DNA of 64,000 nt from Actinoplanes xinjiangensis. Its GTDB lineage: Bacteria > Actinomycetota > Actinomycetes > Mycobacteriales > Micromonosporaceae. The DNA lies in assembly GCF_003148685.1 (NCBI RefSeq), contig NZ_QGGR01000037.1, positions 22,881 through 86,880 of the forward strand, given 5' to 3'. Made by a program: the position numbers and the translations under genes. Every line of letters starts with the position of its first letter. Position 1 is the stretch's first letter. The notes beneath the pieces were generated by a model that was not told the origin of the DNA, made no database searches, and worked only from the letters and a program-made list of their open reading frames with translations. This document shows positions 44,123 through 52,286 of the stretch, one piece after another.

Positions 44123-45249
44123 TACTGACCTGCCTCGACCAGACGAGCCTCGATGGCGTCGCCGAGCCGCTCACGCAGCGCCTCGACCGGGATCTTGTTG
44201 ATCAGCTCGGCGAAGAAGCCGCGGACCACCAGCTTGCGGGCCTCCCCCTCGGGGATGCCGCGAGCCATCAGGTAGAACAGCTGCTCATCGTCGAAACGGC
44301 CGGTCGCGCTGGCGTGCCCGGCGCCGGCGATCTCGCCGGTCTCGATCTCCAGGTTGGGTACGGAGTCCGCGCGCGCCCCGTCGGTGAGGAGCAGGTTCCG
44401 GTTGATCTCATACGTGTCGGTGCCGGTGGCGGCGGCCCGGATCAGCACGTCGCCGACCCAGACGGTGTGCGCCGACTTCCCCTGGAGCGCCCCGCGGTAA
44501 CCCACGTAGCTGCGGCAGTCCGGCACCGAGTGGTCGACCAGCTGGCGGTGCTCGTGGTGCTGGCCGGAGTCGGCGAAGTACAGGCCCCACAGCTCGGCGT
44601 CGCCGCCGCGCCCCGCATATTCCACCGAGGCGAACTGGCGCACCAGGTCGCCGCCCAGGGTGACCTGGAGGTGCTGGACGCGGGCGTCCCGGCCGACCAC
44701 GAACTTGATGTGCTGCGCCTGAACCGCGTCCCGGTCCCACTCGGCGAGCGTGACGAAGGTCAGCTGGGCGCTGTCGCCGATCACGACCTCGATGTTGTCG
44801 GCCAGGGTGACCGAGCCGGTCTGCTCCAGGATGATCGTCGCCTTGGCGAACGCGCCCACCTTGACGAAGGTGCGCGCGGCCGCGGCGTCGCCGCCCTTGC
44901 CGACCAGCCGGATGACCACGGGCTGGGCCGGCTCGGCCTCGGGCGCCACCTCGATCACGGTGACACCGGCGGCCGAGCCGTACGCCAGGGCGCTGACCCG
45001 GTCGAACGGGGTGAGCACCGGGTCCACGTCGTCCGCGTCCGACACCGTCACACCGGCGGGGAGGTCGCCGTACTCTCGCGAAGGAGCCGCCCCGCTCAGC
45101 GACGTGGCGGTGACCAGGTCACGCAGCCGCTTGAGCGGGGTGAATCGCCACTCCTCCTCCAGGCCGTCGAGGGCCGGGAAGTCGGTGACGTCGAAGGAGC
45201 GCAGCACCTGCGACTTGGTGCTCGGCGGGGCGATGGCCTCGGTAGTCAT
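44122..45249 (-). CDS. sufD: SufD scaffold subunit
   Basis: 375 residues. The C-terminal half is the SufB/SufD beta-helix: DSGQHHEHRQLVDH, GALQGKSAHTVWVG and SATGRFDDEQLFYLMARG. The conserved His of SufD is in the first of these. It forms SufBC2D with SufB and SufC. ATG 45249 is the start, 47 bp after sufB. Confidence 0.96.
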   Translation of the reverse strand: MTTEAIAPPSTKSQVLRSFDVTDFPALDGLEEEWRFTPLKRLRDLVTATSLSGAAPSREYGDLPAGVTVSDADDVDPVLTPFDRVSALAYGSAAGVTVIEVAPEAEPAQPVVIRLVGKGGDAAAARTFVKVGAFAKATIILEQTGSVTLADNIEVVIGDSAQLTFVTLAEWDRDAVQAQHIKFVVGRDARVQHLQVTLGGDLVRQFASVEYAGRGGDAELWGLYFADSGQHHEHRQLVDHSVPDCRSYVGYRGALQGKSAHTVWVGDVLIRAAATGTDTYEINRNLLLTDGARADSVPNLEIETGEIAGAGHASATGRFDDEQLFYLMARGIPEGEARKLVVRGFFAELINKIPVEALRERLGDAIEARLVEAGQ

Positions 45250-45296
45250 TTCGTCCTTTTAAGTCCGCGTTCTAAGGGGGTCGGCCGGGCGGGTGA

Positions 45297-46718
45297 TTAA
45301 CCCACGGCCCCTTCCATCTGGAGCTCGATGAGGCGGTTCAGCTCCAGCGCGTACTCCATCGGGAGCTCCTTGGCGATCGGCTCGATGAAGCCGCGCACGA
45401 TCATCGCCATCGCCTCGTCCTCGGTCAGACCGCGGCTCATCAGGTAGAAGAGCTGGTCCTCGCTGACCTTGGAGACGGTCGCCTCGTGGCCCATGTTGAC
45501 GTCGTCCTCACGGATGTCGACGTACGGGTACGTGTCCGACCGGGAGATCGTGTCGACCAGCAGCGCGTCGCACTTGACCGTGCTCTTCGAGTGCGACGAG
45601 CCCTCCAGCACCTGCACCAGACCGCGGTACGACGTACGGCCACCGCCCCGGGCGATCGACTTGGAGATGATCGTCGAGGAGGTGTGCGGCGCGGCGTGCA
45701 CCATCTTGGCGCCGGAGTCCTGGTGCTGGCCCTCGCCGGCCATGGCGATCGAGAGGACCTCGCCCTTGGCGTGCGGGCCGGTCATGTAGACGGCCGGGTA
45801 CTTCATGGTCACCTTGGAGCCGATGTTGCCGTCGACCCACTCCATGGTCGCGCCCTCTTCGCAGGTGGCACGCTTGGTGACCAGGTTGTACACGTTGTTC
45901 GACCAGTTCTGGATCGTCGTGTACCGCACGCGGGCGTTCTTCTTCACGACGATCTCGACGACCGCGGAGTGCAGCGAGTCGGACGAGTAGATCGGCGCCG
46001 TGCAGCCCTCGACGTAGTGGATGTAGCTGCCCTCGTCGGCGATGATCAGGGTCCGCTCGAACTGGCCCATGTTCTCCGTGTTGATCCGGAAGTAGGCCTG
46101 CAGCGGGATGTCCACGTGCACGCCCTTCGGCACGTAGATGAAGGAGCCACCGGACCAGGTCGCGGTGTTCAGCGCGGCGAACTTGTTGTCACCGACCGGG
46201 ATGACGGTGCCGAAGTACTCCTTGAAGAGCTCCTCGTGCTCCCGCAGCGCGGTGTCGGTGTCCAGGAACAGGACGCCCTGCTGCTCCAGGTCCTCACGGA
46301 TCGCGTGGTAGACGACCTCGGACTCGTACTGCGCGGCGACACCGGCGACCAGACGCTGCTTCTCCGCCTCCGGGATGCCCAGCTTGTCGTACGTCGCCTT
46401 GATGTCCTCGGGCAGGTCCTCCCACGAGGTGGCCTGCTTCTCCGTGGACCGCACGAAGTACTTGATGTTCTGGAAGTCGATCCCGGTCAGGTCGGCGCCC
46501 CAGTTCGGCATCGGCTTGCGGCCGAACAGGCGCAGGCCCTTGAGCCGGAGGTTGAGCATCCACTCCGGCTCGCTCTTCAGCGCGGAGATGTTGCGCACCA
46601 CCGCCTCGGACAGACCACGCTGGGCGGTGGCGCCCGCGGTGTCGGTGTCGGCCCAGCCGTACTCGTACCGACCAAGAGCGGCGAGGTGCTCTTCCTGAGT
46701 GACGATCTGGTCAGTCAT
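45297..46718 (-). CDS. sufB: SufB scaffold subunit
   Basis: 473 residues. SufB hallmarks are GCTAPIYSSDSLHSAVVE (with the cluster-forming Cys region), WSGGSFIYVPKGVHV and YRGLVQVLEGSSHSKSTVKC. It is the main site of nascent cluster assembly. ATG 46718 overlaps the sufR stop (ATGA), which couples it to the regulator. Confidence 0.97.
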   Translation of the reverse strand: MTDQIVTQEEHLAALGRYEYGWADTDTAGATAQRGLSEAVVRNISALKSEPEWMLNLRLKGLRLFGRKPMPNWGADLTGIDFQNIKYFVRSTEKQATSWEDLPEDIKATYDKLGIPEAEKQRLVAGVAAQYESEVVYHAIREDLEQQGVLFLDTDTALREHEELFKEYFGTVIPVGDNKFAALNTATWSGGSFIYVPKGVHVDIPLQAYFRINTENMGQFERTLIIADEGSYIHYVEGCTAPIYSSDSLHSAVVEIVVKKNARVRYTTIQNWSNNVYNLVTKRATCEEGATMEWVDGNIGSKVTMKYPAVYMTGPHAKGEVLSIAMAGEGQHQDSGAKMVHAAPHTSSTIISKSIARGGGRTSYRGLVQVLEGSSHSKSTVKCDALLVDTISRSDTYPYVDIREDDVNMGHEATVSKVSEDQLFYLMSRGLTEDEAMAMIVRGFIEPIAKELPMEYALELNRLIELQMEGAVG

Positions 46719-47440
46719 GTATCTGTCCTAACCGTGATTGCGGTGGTTTGCGGACCGCGTGCCGGAATGTGCGTGGTGCACACCCCGTCGCCGTGCGCAA
46801 TGGTGGCGAGGCGCTGCACGTGGGTGCCGATGAGCCGGGAGATGACTTCGGTCTCGGCGTCGCACAGCTGAGGGAACTCGGCAGCCACGTGAGCCACCGG
46901 GCAGTGATGTTGGCACAGCTGCCCGCCGGACGCGATCGTCGAGGCGCTGGCAGCGTAACCCTCGGCGGTAAGCACCTCGGCAAGAGCCTCGGCACGGGCG
47001 ATCGGATCGTCGCCGGCCTCGAGCAACGCCGTCTCGCAGCGCTCCTCGAGTGCCTTGACCTGGGCGGCGGCGAAGGCGGAGACGGCCTCCGGACCGTGCT
47101 GCTGAGAGATCCAGCGCAGCGCGGCGGTGGCGATGCCGTCGTAGTGATGCGGATTGAGATCCTCGCGGGCGGCGGCGGTCAGGACGAAGGCCTTCGCCGG
47201 GCGGCCACGGCCGCGGGGCTTGTCGTTACGCAGCTCGCGGGTCTCGACGAGACTCTCGGCGAGCATCGCGTCGAGGTGTTTGCGGATGGCGGCTGGACTC
47301 AGGCCCAGGGCGGCGCCGAGCTCGGCCGCGGTCGTGGCGCCACGCTTCAGCAGGAGCTGCGCGACACGGTCACGGGTGCGACCGTCGGCCGCGGCGGCCG
47401 GAGCCGTCACGCCGATCTGGATCAGCACCTCGTTTTTCAC
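46715..47440 (-). CDS. sufR: SufR iron-sulfur-sensing repressor of the suf operon
   Basis: 241 residues. A winged helix-turn-helix spans about residues 18-80 (TTAAELGAALGLSPAAIRKH). The C-terminal region has the cluster ligands CQHHCPVAHVAAEFPQLC near 185-202 and a last Cys in GVCTTH. Loss of the [4Fe-4S] cluster relieves repression of the suf genes in SufR-type regulators. It is the first gene of the eight-gene operon. GTG 47440 is preceded only by GTAACGTTGGCGTA without a ribosome site, consistent with a leaderless transcript. Confidence 0.94.
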   Translation of the reverse strand: MKNEVLIQIGVTAPAAAADGRTRDRVAQLLLKRGATTAAELGAALGLSPAAIRKHLDAMLAESLVETRELRNDKPRGRGRPAKAFVLTAAAREDLNPHHYDGIATAALRWISQQHGPEAVSAFAAAQVKALEERCETALLEAGDDPIARAEALAEVLTAEGYAASASTIASGGQLCQHHCPVAHVAAEFPQLCDAETEVISRLIGTHVQRLATIAHGDGVCTTHIPARGPQTTAITVRTDT

Positions 47441-47476
47441 TACGCCAACGTTACGTATTTCCTCCGAACCCTGCAA
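47441..47476 (-). promoter_or_regulatory. suf operon promoter (leaderless)
   Basis: On the minus strand TTGCAG (47471-47476) and TAACGT (47448-47453) are separated by 17 bp. The start codon GTG begins 7 nt after the -10 box, exactly where transcription should start, so sufR mRNA is predicted to be leaderless. The -10 region contains a small palindrome, AACGTT. Confidence 0.62.
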
Positions 47477-47545
47477 ACCGGCCCCCGGTGATCCACCCCA
47501 CCGCCTACCGGAGCTGCGAAAATCAAGATCGGCAGCGAGCGTACG

Positions 47546-48541
47546 ATGCGCGGGGTGAAGTCCTCCACGGAGCGCCTGACGTCCGCTTTCCTGGCCTCCC
47601 GCCCCGTCCGGTGGTGCGGGTCCTCGCTGCGCGGACTGGCGCTGGCCTCGGTGGTCGCCAACATCGGCATCATCGTCACCGGCGCGGCGGTGCGGCTCAC
47701 CAAGTCCGGGCTCGGCTGCCCCACCTGGCCCCGGTGCACCGACGACTCCTACGTGTCGACCCCCGAGATGGGGATCAACGGCGCCATCGAGTTCGGCAAC
47801 CGGCTGCTCACCTTCGTCCTCGTGGCGATCGCCGTGGCCTGCTTCCTCGGCGCCCTGGCCCGCCGCCGGCGCTCACTGACCCGGCTGTCGGTCGCGGTCG
47901 CGCTCGGCATCCCCGGGCAGGGCGTCATCGGCGGCATCACGGTGCTCACCAACCTCAACCCGTGGGTGGTCGGCCTGCACTTCATCCTCTCGATCGCCCT
48001 GATCGCCGGGGCGTTCGCGCTCTGGCGCCGGGTGGACGAGGGCGACGGCGACCCGGTGCCGCTGGTGCCGGCCCCGATCCGGCAGCTCGCGTGGGTCACG
48101 ACCGCGGCCAGCCTCGCGGTGATCGCCGCCGGCGTGGTGGTGACCGGCAGCGGCCCGCACTCCGGCGACCAGGGCGCCAAGCGCAACAACCTCGACCCGC
48201 AGCAGGTCTCGCAGGTCCACGCCGACCTGGTCTTTCTGCTGATCGGGCTGACCGTGGCGCTGTGGTTCGCGCTGCGCGCGGTGAACGCCCCGGCGGCCGC
48301 GATCCGGGCGGCGGCGGTGCTGTTCTGGGTCGAGATGAGCCAGGGGCTGATCGGCTTCGTGCAGTACTTCACACATCTGCCGGTCGCGCTGGTCGCCGCC
48401 CACATGCTCGGTTCCGGCCTCGTGTGGGTCGCCACGCTGTCGGTCCTGTGGTCGCTGCGCTCCCGGCCGGCCGTCACCACCCCGCCGACGGCACCCCGGC
48501 CCGTCCCCTCCCCAGCCGCCGAGCCCGTCGCCGCCCCCTGA
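47546..48541 (+). CDS. ctaA: heme A synthase (CtaA/COX15)
   Basis: 331 residues with about eight membrane helices. It converts heme O to heme A for cytochrome aa3 oxidase. The Cys pair Cys58 and Cys64 (CPTWPRC) of the first outside loop is present. Heme-related His are in VVGLHFILS, VHADLVFLL and VAAHMLGSG, while the first histidine site reads EFGNRLLTF. The C-terminus is Pro/Ala-rich. It is divergent from the suf operon with 105 bp between. ATG 47546 or GTG 47555 could be the start. Confidence 0.93.
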   Translation: MRGVKSSTERLTSAFLASRPVRWCGSSLRGLALASVVANIGIIVTGAAVRLTKSGLGCPTWPRCTDDSYVSTPEMGINGAIEFGNRLLTFVLVAIAVACFLGALARRRRSLTRLSVAVALGIPGQGVIGGITVLTNLNPWVVGLHFILSIALIAGAFALWRRVDEGDGDPVPLVPAPIRQLAWVTTAASLAVIAAGVVVTGSGPHSGDQGAKRNNLDPQQVSQVHADLVFLLIGLTVALWFALRAVNAPAAAIRAAAVLFWVEMSQGLIGFVQYFTHLPVALVAAHMLGSGLVWVATLSVLWSLRSRPAVTTPPTAPRPVPSPAAEPVAAP

Positions 48542-48840
48542 CCACCCCACAGCCCTCCCCACCCGCAGCCCTCCCCACCCGCAGCCCTCCCGGCCTAGGC
48601 CTCCCGACCCTCGGCCTTCCCCGCCTTCGGCCGATCCCGCCCTCGCCCCTCCCCGCCTTCGGCCCTCCCCGCCTTCGGCCGGCCCCGTCCTCGGGCCTTC
48701 CCACCCGCTGCCTTCCCCGCCCTCGGCCTTTCCGCCCTTGGCGCTCCCCGCAAGCGACCACCCGCCGCCCGCCCCTGCCGCCCTTGCCACCAACGGCCAT
48801 CTCTCCGTCGCGGCCCTCGCTCGCCTGCCATCAACTCCCC

Positions 48841-48876
48841 AAGATCACCCGGTAGAGACGCCCGCCGGGCGATCTT
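48841..48876. repeat. AAGATC/GATCTT inverted repeat, copy 1
   Basis: AAGATC-A-CCCGG and CCGGG-C-GATCTT face each other across 12 bp, giving an 11-bp stem with one mismatch. The same ends recur at 49012-49065. Confidence 0.65.
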
Positions 48877-48892
48877 GCAGAGTTTCGGCACT

Positions 48893-48948
48893 CCGGCACA
48901 CCGGCACACCGGCACACCGGCACACCGGCACACCGGCACACGATCGCC
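48893..48948. repeat. octanucleotide repeat, seven perfect copies
   Basis: CCGGCACA is repeated seven times head to tail without any change. Perfect identity suggests recent expansion by slippage. Confidence 0.93.
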
Positions 48949-49011
48949 GCACCGAGCACCCGATCGGGCGTTGATGTTGACTGCCGACACACCGCTCACG
49001 CCGAACTCCAC

Positions 49012-49065
49012 AAGATCCACAGGGCGGCGTCTGATTTCGGGGTGCAGCCGGTGGCCGCCGATCTT
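49012..49065. repeat. AAGATC/GATCTT inverted repeat, copy 2
   Basis: AAGATC with GGGCGGC inside pairs with GCCGCC and GATCTT at the other end. It directly precedes the 63-bp-period array at 49070, whose spacers also contain AAGATCC. Confidence 0.55.
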
Positions 49066-49069
49066 GCAC

Positions 49070-49248
49070 GGCTGGCCGTCACCGCTGTCTCGCAACCCTT
49101 GAAACAGCGGTGGGGACCAGCCAACAAGATCCAGCTGGCTGCCACCGCTGCCTCAACACACCCGAAACAGCGGTGAGGACCAGCCAACAAGATCCAGCTG
49201 GCTGCCACCGCTGCCTCAGCACGCCTGAAACAGCGGTGAGGACCAGCC
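49070..49248. repeat. three-unit palindromic repeat array, 63-bp period (locus 2)
   Basis: Units start at 49070, 49133 and 49196, exactly 63 bp apart, each with a 53-bp imperfect palindrome and a spacer beginning AACAAGATCC. The arms match locus 1 (15969-16210): GGCTGG or AGCTGG, CACCGCTG, GAAACAGCGGT and GGACCAGCC. The loops and spacers differ between the loci, so arms are what is conserved. Like locus 1, it lies between two convergent genes. Confidence 0.92.
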
Positions 49249-49409
49249 AGGCTTGATCCACCGTTGTTGCGTAGACAGTCCCGATCGACATCTCGGGGGC
49301 GAGGACGCGAACTCGAACCCGGACGCGGAGACGGACAGAGGCGGCAGCGAGGCCGAACGCGAGAATCGAACCGGACGCAAGAACCAAGCCGGACAAACGG
49401 GGCGCGAGA

Positions 49410-49590
49410 GCAGGCGCGCGAGTCGATCCGAGCCGGATGGGAAGCGGGACGAGACGCGGGGCGCGACATCAAGCGCGCAGGCCGATCCGGCCCGGGCGGG
49501 AAGGAGGGCTGGACGCGGGTGGGAGATCAGGCGCGCGAGCCGATCCGAGCCGGGCGGGAAGCGGGGCCGGACGCTGGGCGGGAGATCAGA
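49410..49590. repeat. about 58-bp tandem repeat, three copies
   Basis: CGATCCG marks the copies at 49424, 49483 and 49541. Each carries GGCGCGCGAGYCG before it and CCGGGCGGGAAG then GGAGATCA after it. The wider stretch 49260-49640 is purine-rich on the plus strand and shows no supported gene. Confidence 0.75.
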
Positions 49591-49646
49591 CGGGCGCGGC
49601 CCGCGGGGCGCGAGACCGGTTGGGAGCGCGAAGCTGGACGCGAAAG

Positions 49647-49680
49647 CGCGTGGTGCCCGGCGATCGCCGAGCACCACGCG
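49647..49680 (-). terminator. hairpin after the ATP-grasp gene
   Basis: CGCGTGGTGC and GCACCACGCG form a perfect 10-bp outer stem around a second short palindrome, CGGCGATCGCCG. It begins 17 bp after the stop of the minus-strand gene. T-run weak. Confidence 0.65.
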
Positions 49681-49696
49681 CTGGTGTCGCGTTCTG

Positions 49697-50575
49697 TCAG
49701 ATGCGGGCGAGGATCGCGTCGGCGAGCCGATCGGCGGCACCCGGCGCGTGCCGCAGGAAGAGCGACGGCTCGGTCAGCTCCAGTTCGATGAGCGTAGGCG
49801 TGCCGTCCGGCCCGGGGATGAGGTCGACCCGGGCGTAGAGCAGGTGTTTGACACCGCCGGGAACGACGTCGAGCACCCGTGCCGCCAGCTCGAGCTCGGC
49901 CGGTGACGGCGTCCGCGCGGTGATCCGCTCCGAGTCGAGGTCCACCGTGACGTCACCCCGGACGGTGAGCATCGCGGACTTGCGGATGCCGTGGCTGAAG
50001 CTCAGGCGCCCGGTCGCGTCCGGGGTGCACAGCACCGCGGTCTCACCGGCGGTGTCCACCGCGGACAGGTAGGGCTGGATCATCGCGGTCCGCCCGGCCG
50101 AGGTGAGCCGCCGGACGTGCGCGGTGGCGTCGGCGAGCTGGCCGGGCAGCAGATAACGGGCGGTGTCCCGGCTGCCGGCGCTGACCGTCGGCTTGACGAC
50201 CCACTCGCCGTCGGCCGGAGGCGTCCAGGTCTGCCCGGGGCCGACGAACTCGGTCGGGATGATCGGGATCCCGGCGGCCGCCAGCTCGTTCAGGTAGCGC
50301 TTGTCGGTGTTCCACGTGACGACGTCGGCCGGGTTGGCGAGCCGTGGGACGGAGCGGGCCCACGCCACGAACTCGTCGCGACGGTCGGTGTAGTCCCATG
50401 GGGACCGGAGAACCACGAGGTCGTAGACGGACCAGTCGGCCGCCGGGTCGTCCCAGCAGACCGCGTCGACGGCCACCCCGCGCTCGCGGAGCGCGTCACG
50501 CAGGAGGCGGTCGTCGTCCCACAGGTCGGGGAAGTCCTTCGAGGTGACCAGCGCGACCCGTGAGTCACGGCCCAT
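49697..50575 (-). CDS. ATP-grasp domain protein
   Basis: 292 residues. The N-terminal pre-ATP-grasp part (VALVTSKDFPDLWDDD) is followed by ATP-binding features GEWVVKPTVSAGSRDT near 122-137 and the metal-binding segment LIELELTEPSLFL near 268-280. The family (RimK/glutathione-synthetase-like) forms amide bonds via acyl phosphates, but the substrate is unknown. ATG 50575 shares a base with the stop of the small upstream gene (TGATG), so the two are coupled. Confidence 0.88.
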   Translation of the reverse strand: MGRDSRVALVTSKDFPDLWDDDRLLRDALRERGVAVDAVCWDDPAADWSVYDLVVLRSPWDYTDRRDEFVAWARSVPRLANPADVVTWNTDKRYLNELAAAGIPIIPTEFVGPGQTWTPPADGEWVVKPTVSAGSRDTARYLLPGQLADATAHVRRLTSAGRTAMIQPYLSAVDTAGETAVLCTPDATGRLSFSHGIRKSAMLTVRGDVTVDLDSERITARTPSPAELELAARVLDVVPGGVKHLLYARVDLIPGPDGTPTLIELELTEPSLFLRHAPGAADRLADAILARI

Positions 50576-50868
50576 CAGCGGGCCATGCTCCGGCGCGACA
50601 TGGAACGCCACAGGTCGTTGCTGGGCCGCATCTGCTCCAGGAGCTCGCGCTCCCACTCGTTCTCCACCTGAACACCCGCGTGGTCACACGCCTCGCGCGC
50701 GACACCGGTGTCCGGGGCGAACTGGTCGGACCACTCGCCGTCCTCTCCGACGAGGACGATGCGGGCGCCGCGCTTACCGACGTACTCGATCACCGCCTTC
50801 GCGCCGCCGTGTCCGGCGGCGAAAGACTTGATCTCGGAGGTCAGTGTCGTAACGGAACCTTCTGCCAT
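50575..50868 (-). CDS. conserved-looking hypothetical protein, 97 residues
   Basis: A small soluble protein with an alpha/beta start (GAKAVIEYVGKRGARIVLVGEDGEW) and a helical, charged C-terminus with RPSNDLWRSMSRRSMAR. I recognise no named family. It shares an mRNA with the ATP-grasp gene and may be its partner or substrate. Coding bias is strong; the ribosome site is weak. Confidence 0.78.
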   Translation of the reverse strand: MAEGSVTTLTSEIKSFAAGHGGAKAVIEYVGKRGARIVLVGEDGEWSDQFAPDTGVAREACDHAGVQVENEWERELLEQMRPSNDLWRSMSRRSMAR

Positions 50869-51067
50869 GCTGCGCAGCCTAAGCAGTCAAGGACGCCACG
50901 GTGTGCACTCCGATCGCTTTTTGTGACTCCAATTACCTGCAGGTTTCAAGATTCTGCCGCATGTTATGAGCATATTACGCCCGATTTGTGCTCGCAGCGG
51001 GAATCCGCCCAACGAGTGACGGACAGTGACCCCCAGTACTGACAATCCGGGCATCCTGTGCGACGGG

Positions 51068-52027
51068 TCAGATCAGAGCGTCAACCGCGATGGCCATGAA
51101 GACCACCGTGAGGTACGTGATCGACAGGTGGAACAGGCGCATCGGCTTGACCGCCGTGCCCCCGCCCTCCTGCCGTGCCAGGCGGATCGCCTCGAAGAGG
51201 AAGACGGCGCCCATGATGATCGCCGTGACCCCGTAGACCGGCCCGAGACCCAGCGGCCACGCGACGAGCGAGGCGACCACGGTGAGGACGGTGTAGAGGA
51301 TGATCTCGAAGTTGACCCGCTTCATCGAGCGGACCACCGGCAGCATCGGAATGCCGGCGCGGGCGTAGTCGTCCTTGTACTTCACGGCGAGCGCATAGAA
51401 GTGCGGCATCTGCCAAAAGAAGACAATCGCAAAAAGCGCCCACGCCATCGGCGGGATGGTGTTCGTGACGGCGGCCCAGCCGATCACCACGGGAGCCGCG
51501 CCGCACACTCCACCCCAGAACGTGTTGGCCGGGGTACGCCGCTTCAGCCAGAGCGTGTAGATGACGTCGTAGTAGAAGATGGAGAACGCCGTCAGCGCGG
51601 TCGCCAACCAGTTGGTGAGAAGCGCCATCAGCGCGACCGAGATCACAGCCAGTGTCAGGCCGAAGATCAGCACAGCACGCGGCGTCATCTGATTGGCCGG
51701 CAGCGGGCGTCGTTTCGTACGCCGCATCAGCTGGTCGATGTCGCGGTCGATGTAGCAGTTGAGAACGCTCGCCCCGCCGCCCGCCAGACCGCCGCCGACC
51801 AGCACGGCCGCGAAGGTGACCGGGTCGGGCCAGCCCTGGGCGGCCAGCATCATGGTCGGCACGGTGGTGACCAGGAGCAGTTCCACGATCTGCGGCTTGG
51901 TCAGGACGAGGTACGCCCGGAACACCGCAACCCAGCTCCGCCGTGCCTCGACGCGCTCCGCGCCATCGGGGCGATCGGCACCGCCGGGCGTCCGCCGTTG
52001 GACGGGACGCTCGGTGATCATGCTCAC
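51068..52027 (-). CDS. ctaB: protoheme IX farnesyltransferase (heme O synthase)
   Basis: 319 residues with about nine membrane helices of the UbiA prenyltransferase family. The first Asp-rich motif is NCYIDRDIDQLMRRTKRRPL near 87-106; the second aspartate region is around YKDDYARAGIPML near 220. It adds a farnesyl group to heme B, and its product is used by CtaA. GTG 52027 has AAGGTGG at good spacing; ATG 52021 is the alternative. It is divergent from tkt. Confidence 0.95.
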   Translation of the reverse strand: MSMITERPVQRRTPGGADRPDGAERVEARRSWVAVFRAYLVLTKPQIVELLLVTTVPTMMLAAQGWPDPVTFAAVLVGGGLAGGGASVLNCYIDRDIDQLMRRTKRRPLPANQMTPRAVLIFGLTLAVISVALMALLTNWLATALTAFSIFYYDVIYTLWLKRRTPANTFWGGVCGAAPVVIGWAAVTNTIPPMAWALFAIVFFWQMPHFYALAVKYKDDYARAGIPMLPVVRSMKRVNFEIILYTVLTVVASLVAWPLGLGPVYGVTAIIMGAVFLFEAIRLARQEGGGTAVKPMRLFHLSITYLTVVFMAIAVDALI

Positions 52028-52286
52028 GGACAGCCACCTTCCGGCATCGCCTGTATTTCGCGGCCGTTGATCGGGTGATGACCCGGCCGCCAACCCGGAC
52101 AGCCTACGCGTAGCCGTCTCCGCTGCTCGGGGCACCCGGCACGGGTGCAAGCGGTCACACCCGTCGAACCGGCGTGTCCGCTCACAGCGTATGTGCCTAG
52201 TGCGTTCGCTGCGCAGACGTTTAGGCCGACTGGATAGGGTCAAGCCGAAAAGGGTTCCATAATTTTGCCCGAGGAGCAGAACCGAC

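Larger units (their letters stand above)
48542..49011. other. Pro-codon-like simple-sequence DNA after ctaA
   Basis: The first 250 bp are a degenerate C-rich repeat built from CCTCCCCGCCTTCGGC and CCACCCGCAGCC blocks. Then follow an octamer repeat and inverted repeats listed separately. Open frames here are repeat-encoded and lack ribosome sites. Confidence 0.6.

Noticed and set aside
49253..49910. Plus-strand open frame of about 217 codons opposite the ATP-grasp gene end.
   Set aside because: Its first half is purine-rich repeat and its second half is the antisense of a well-supported gene.
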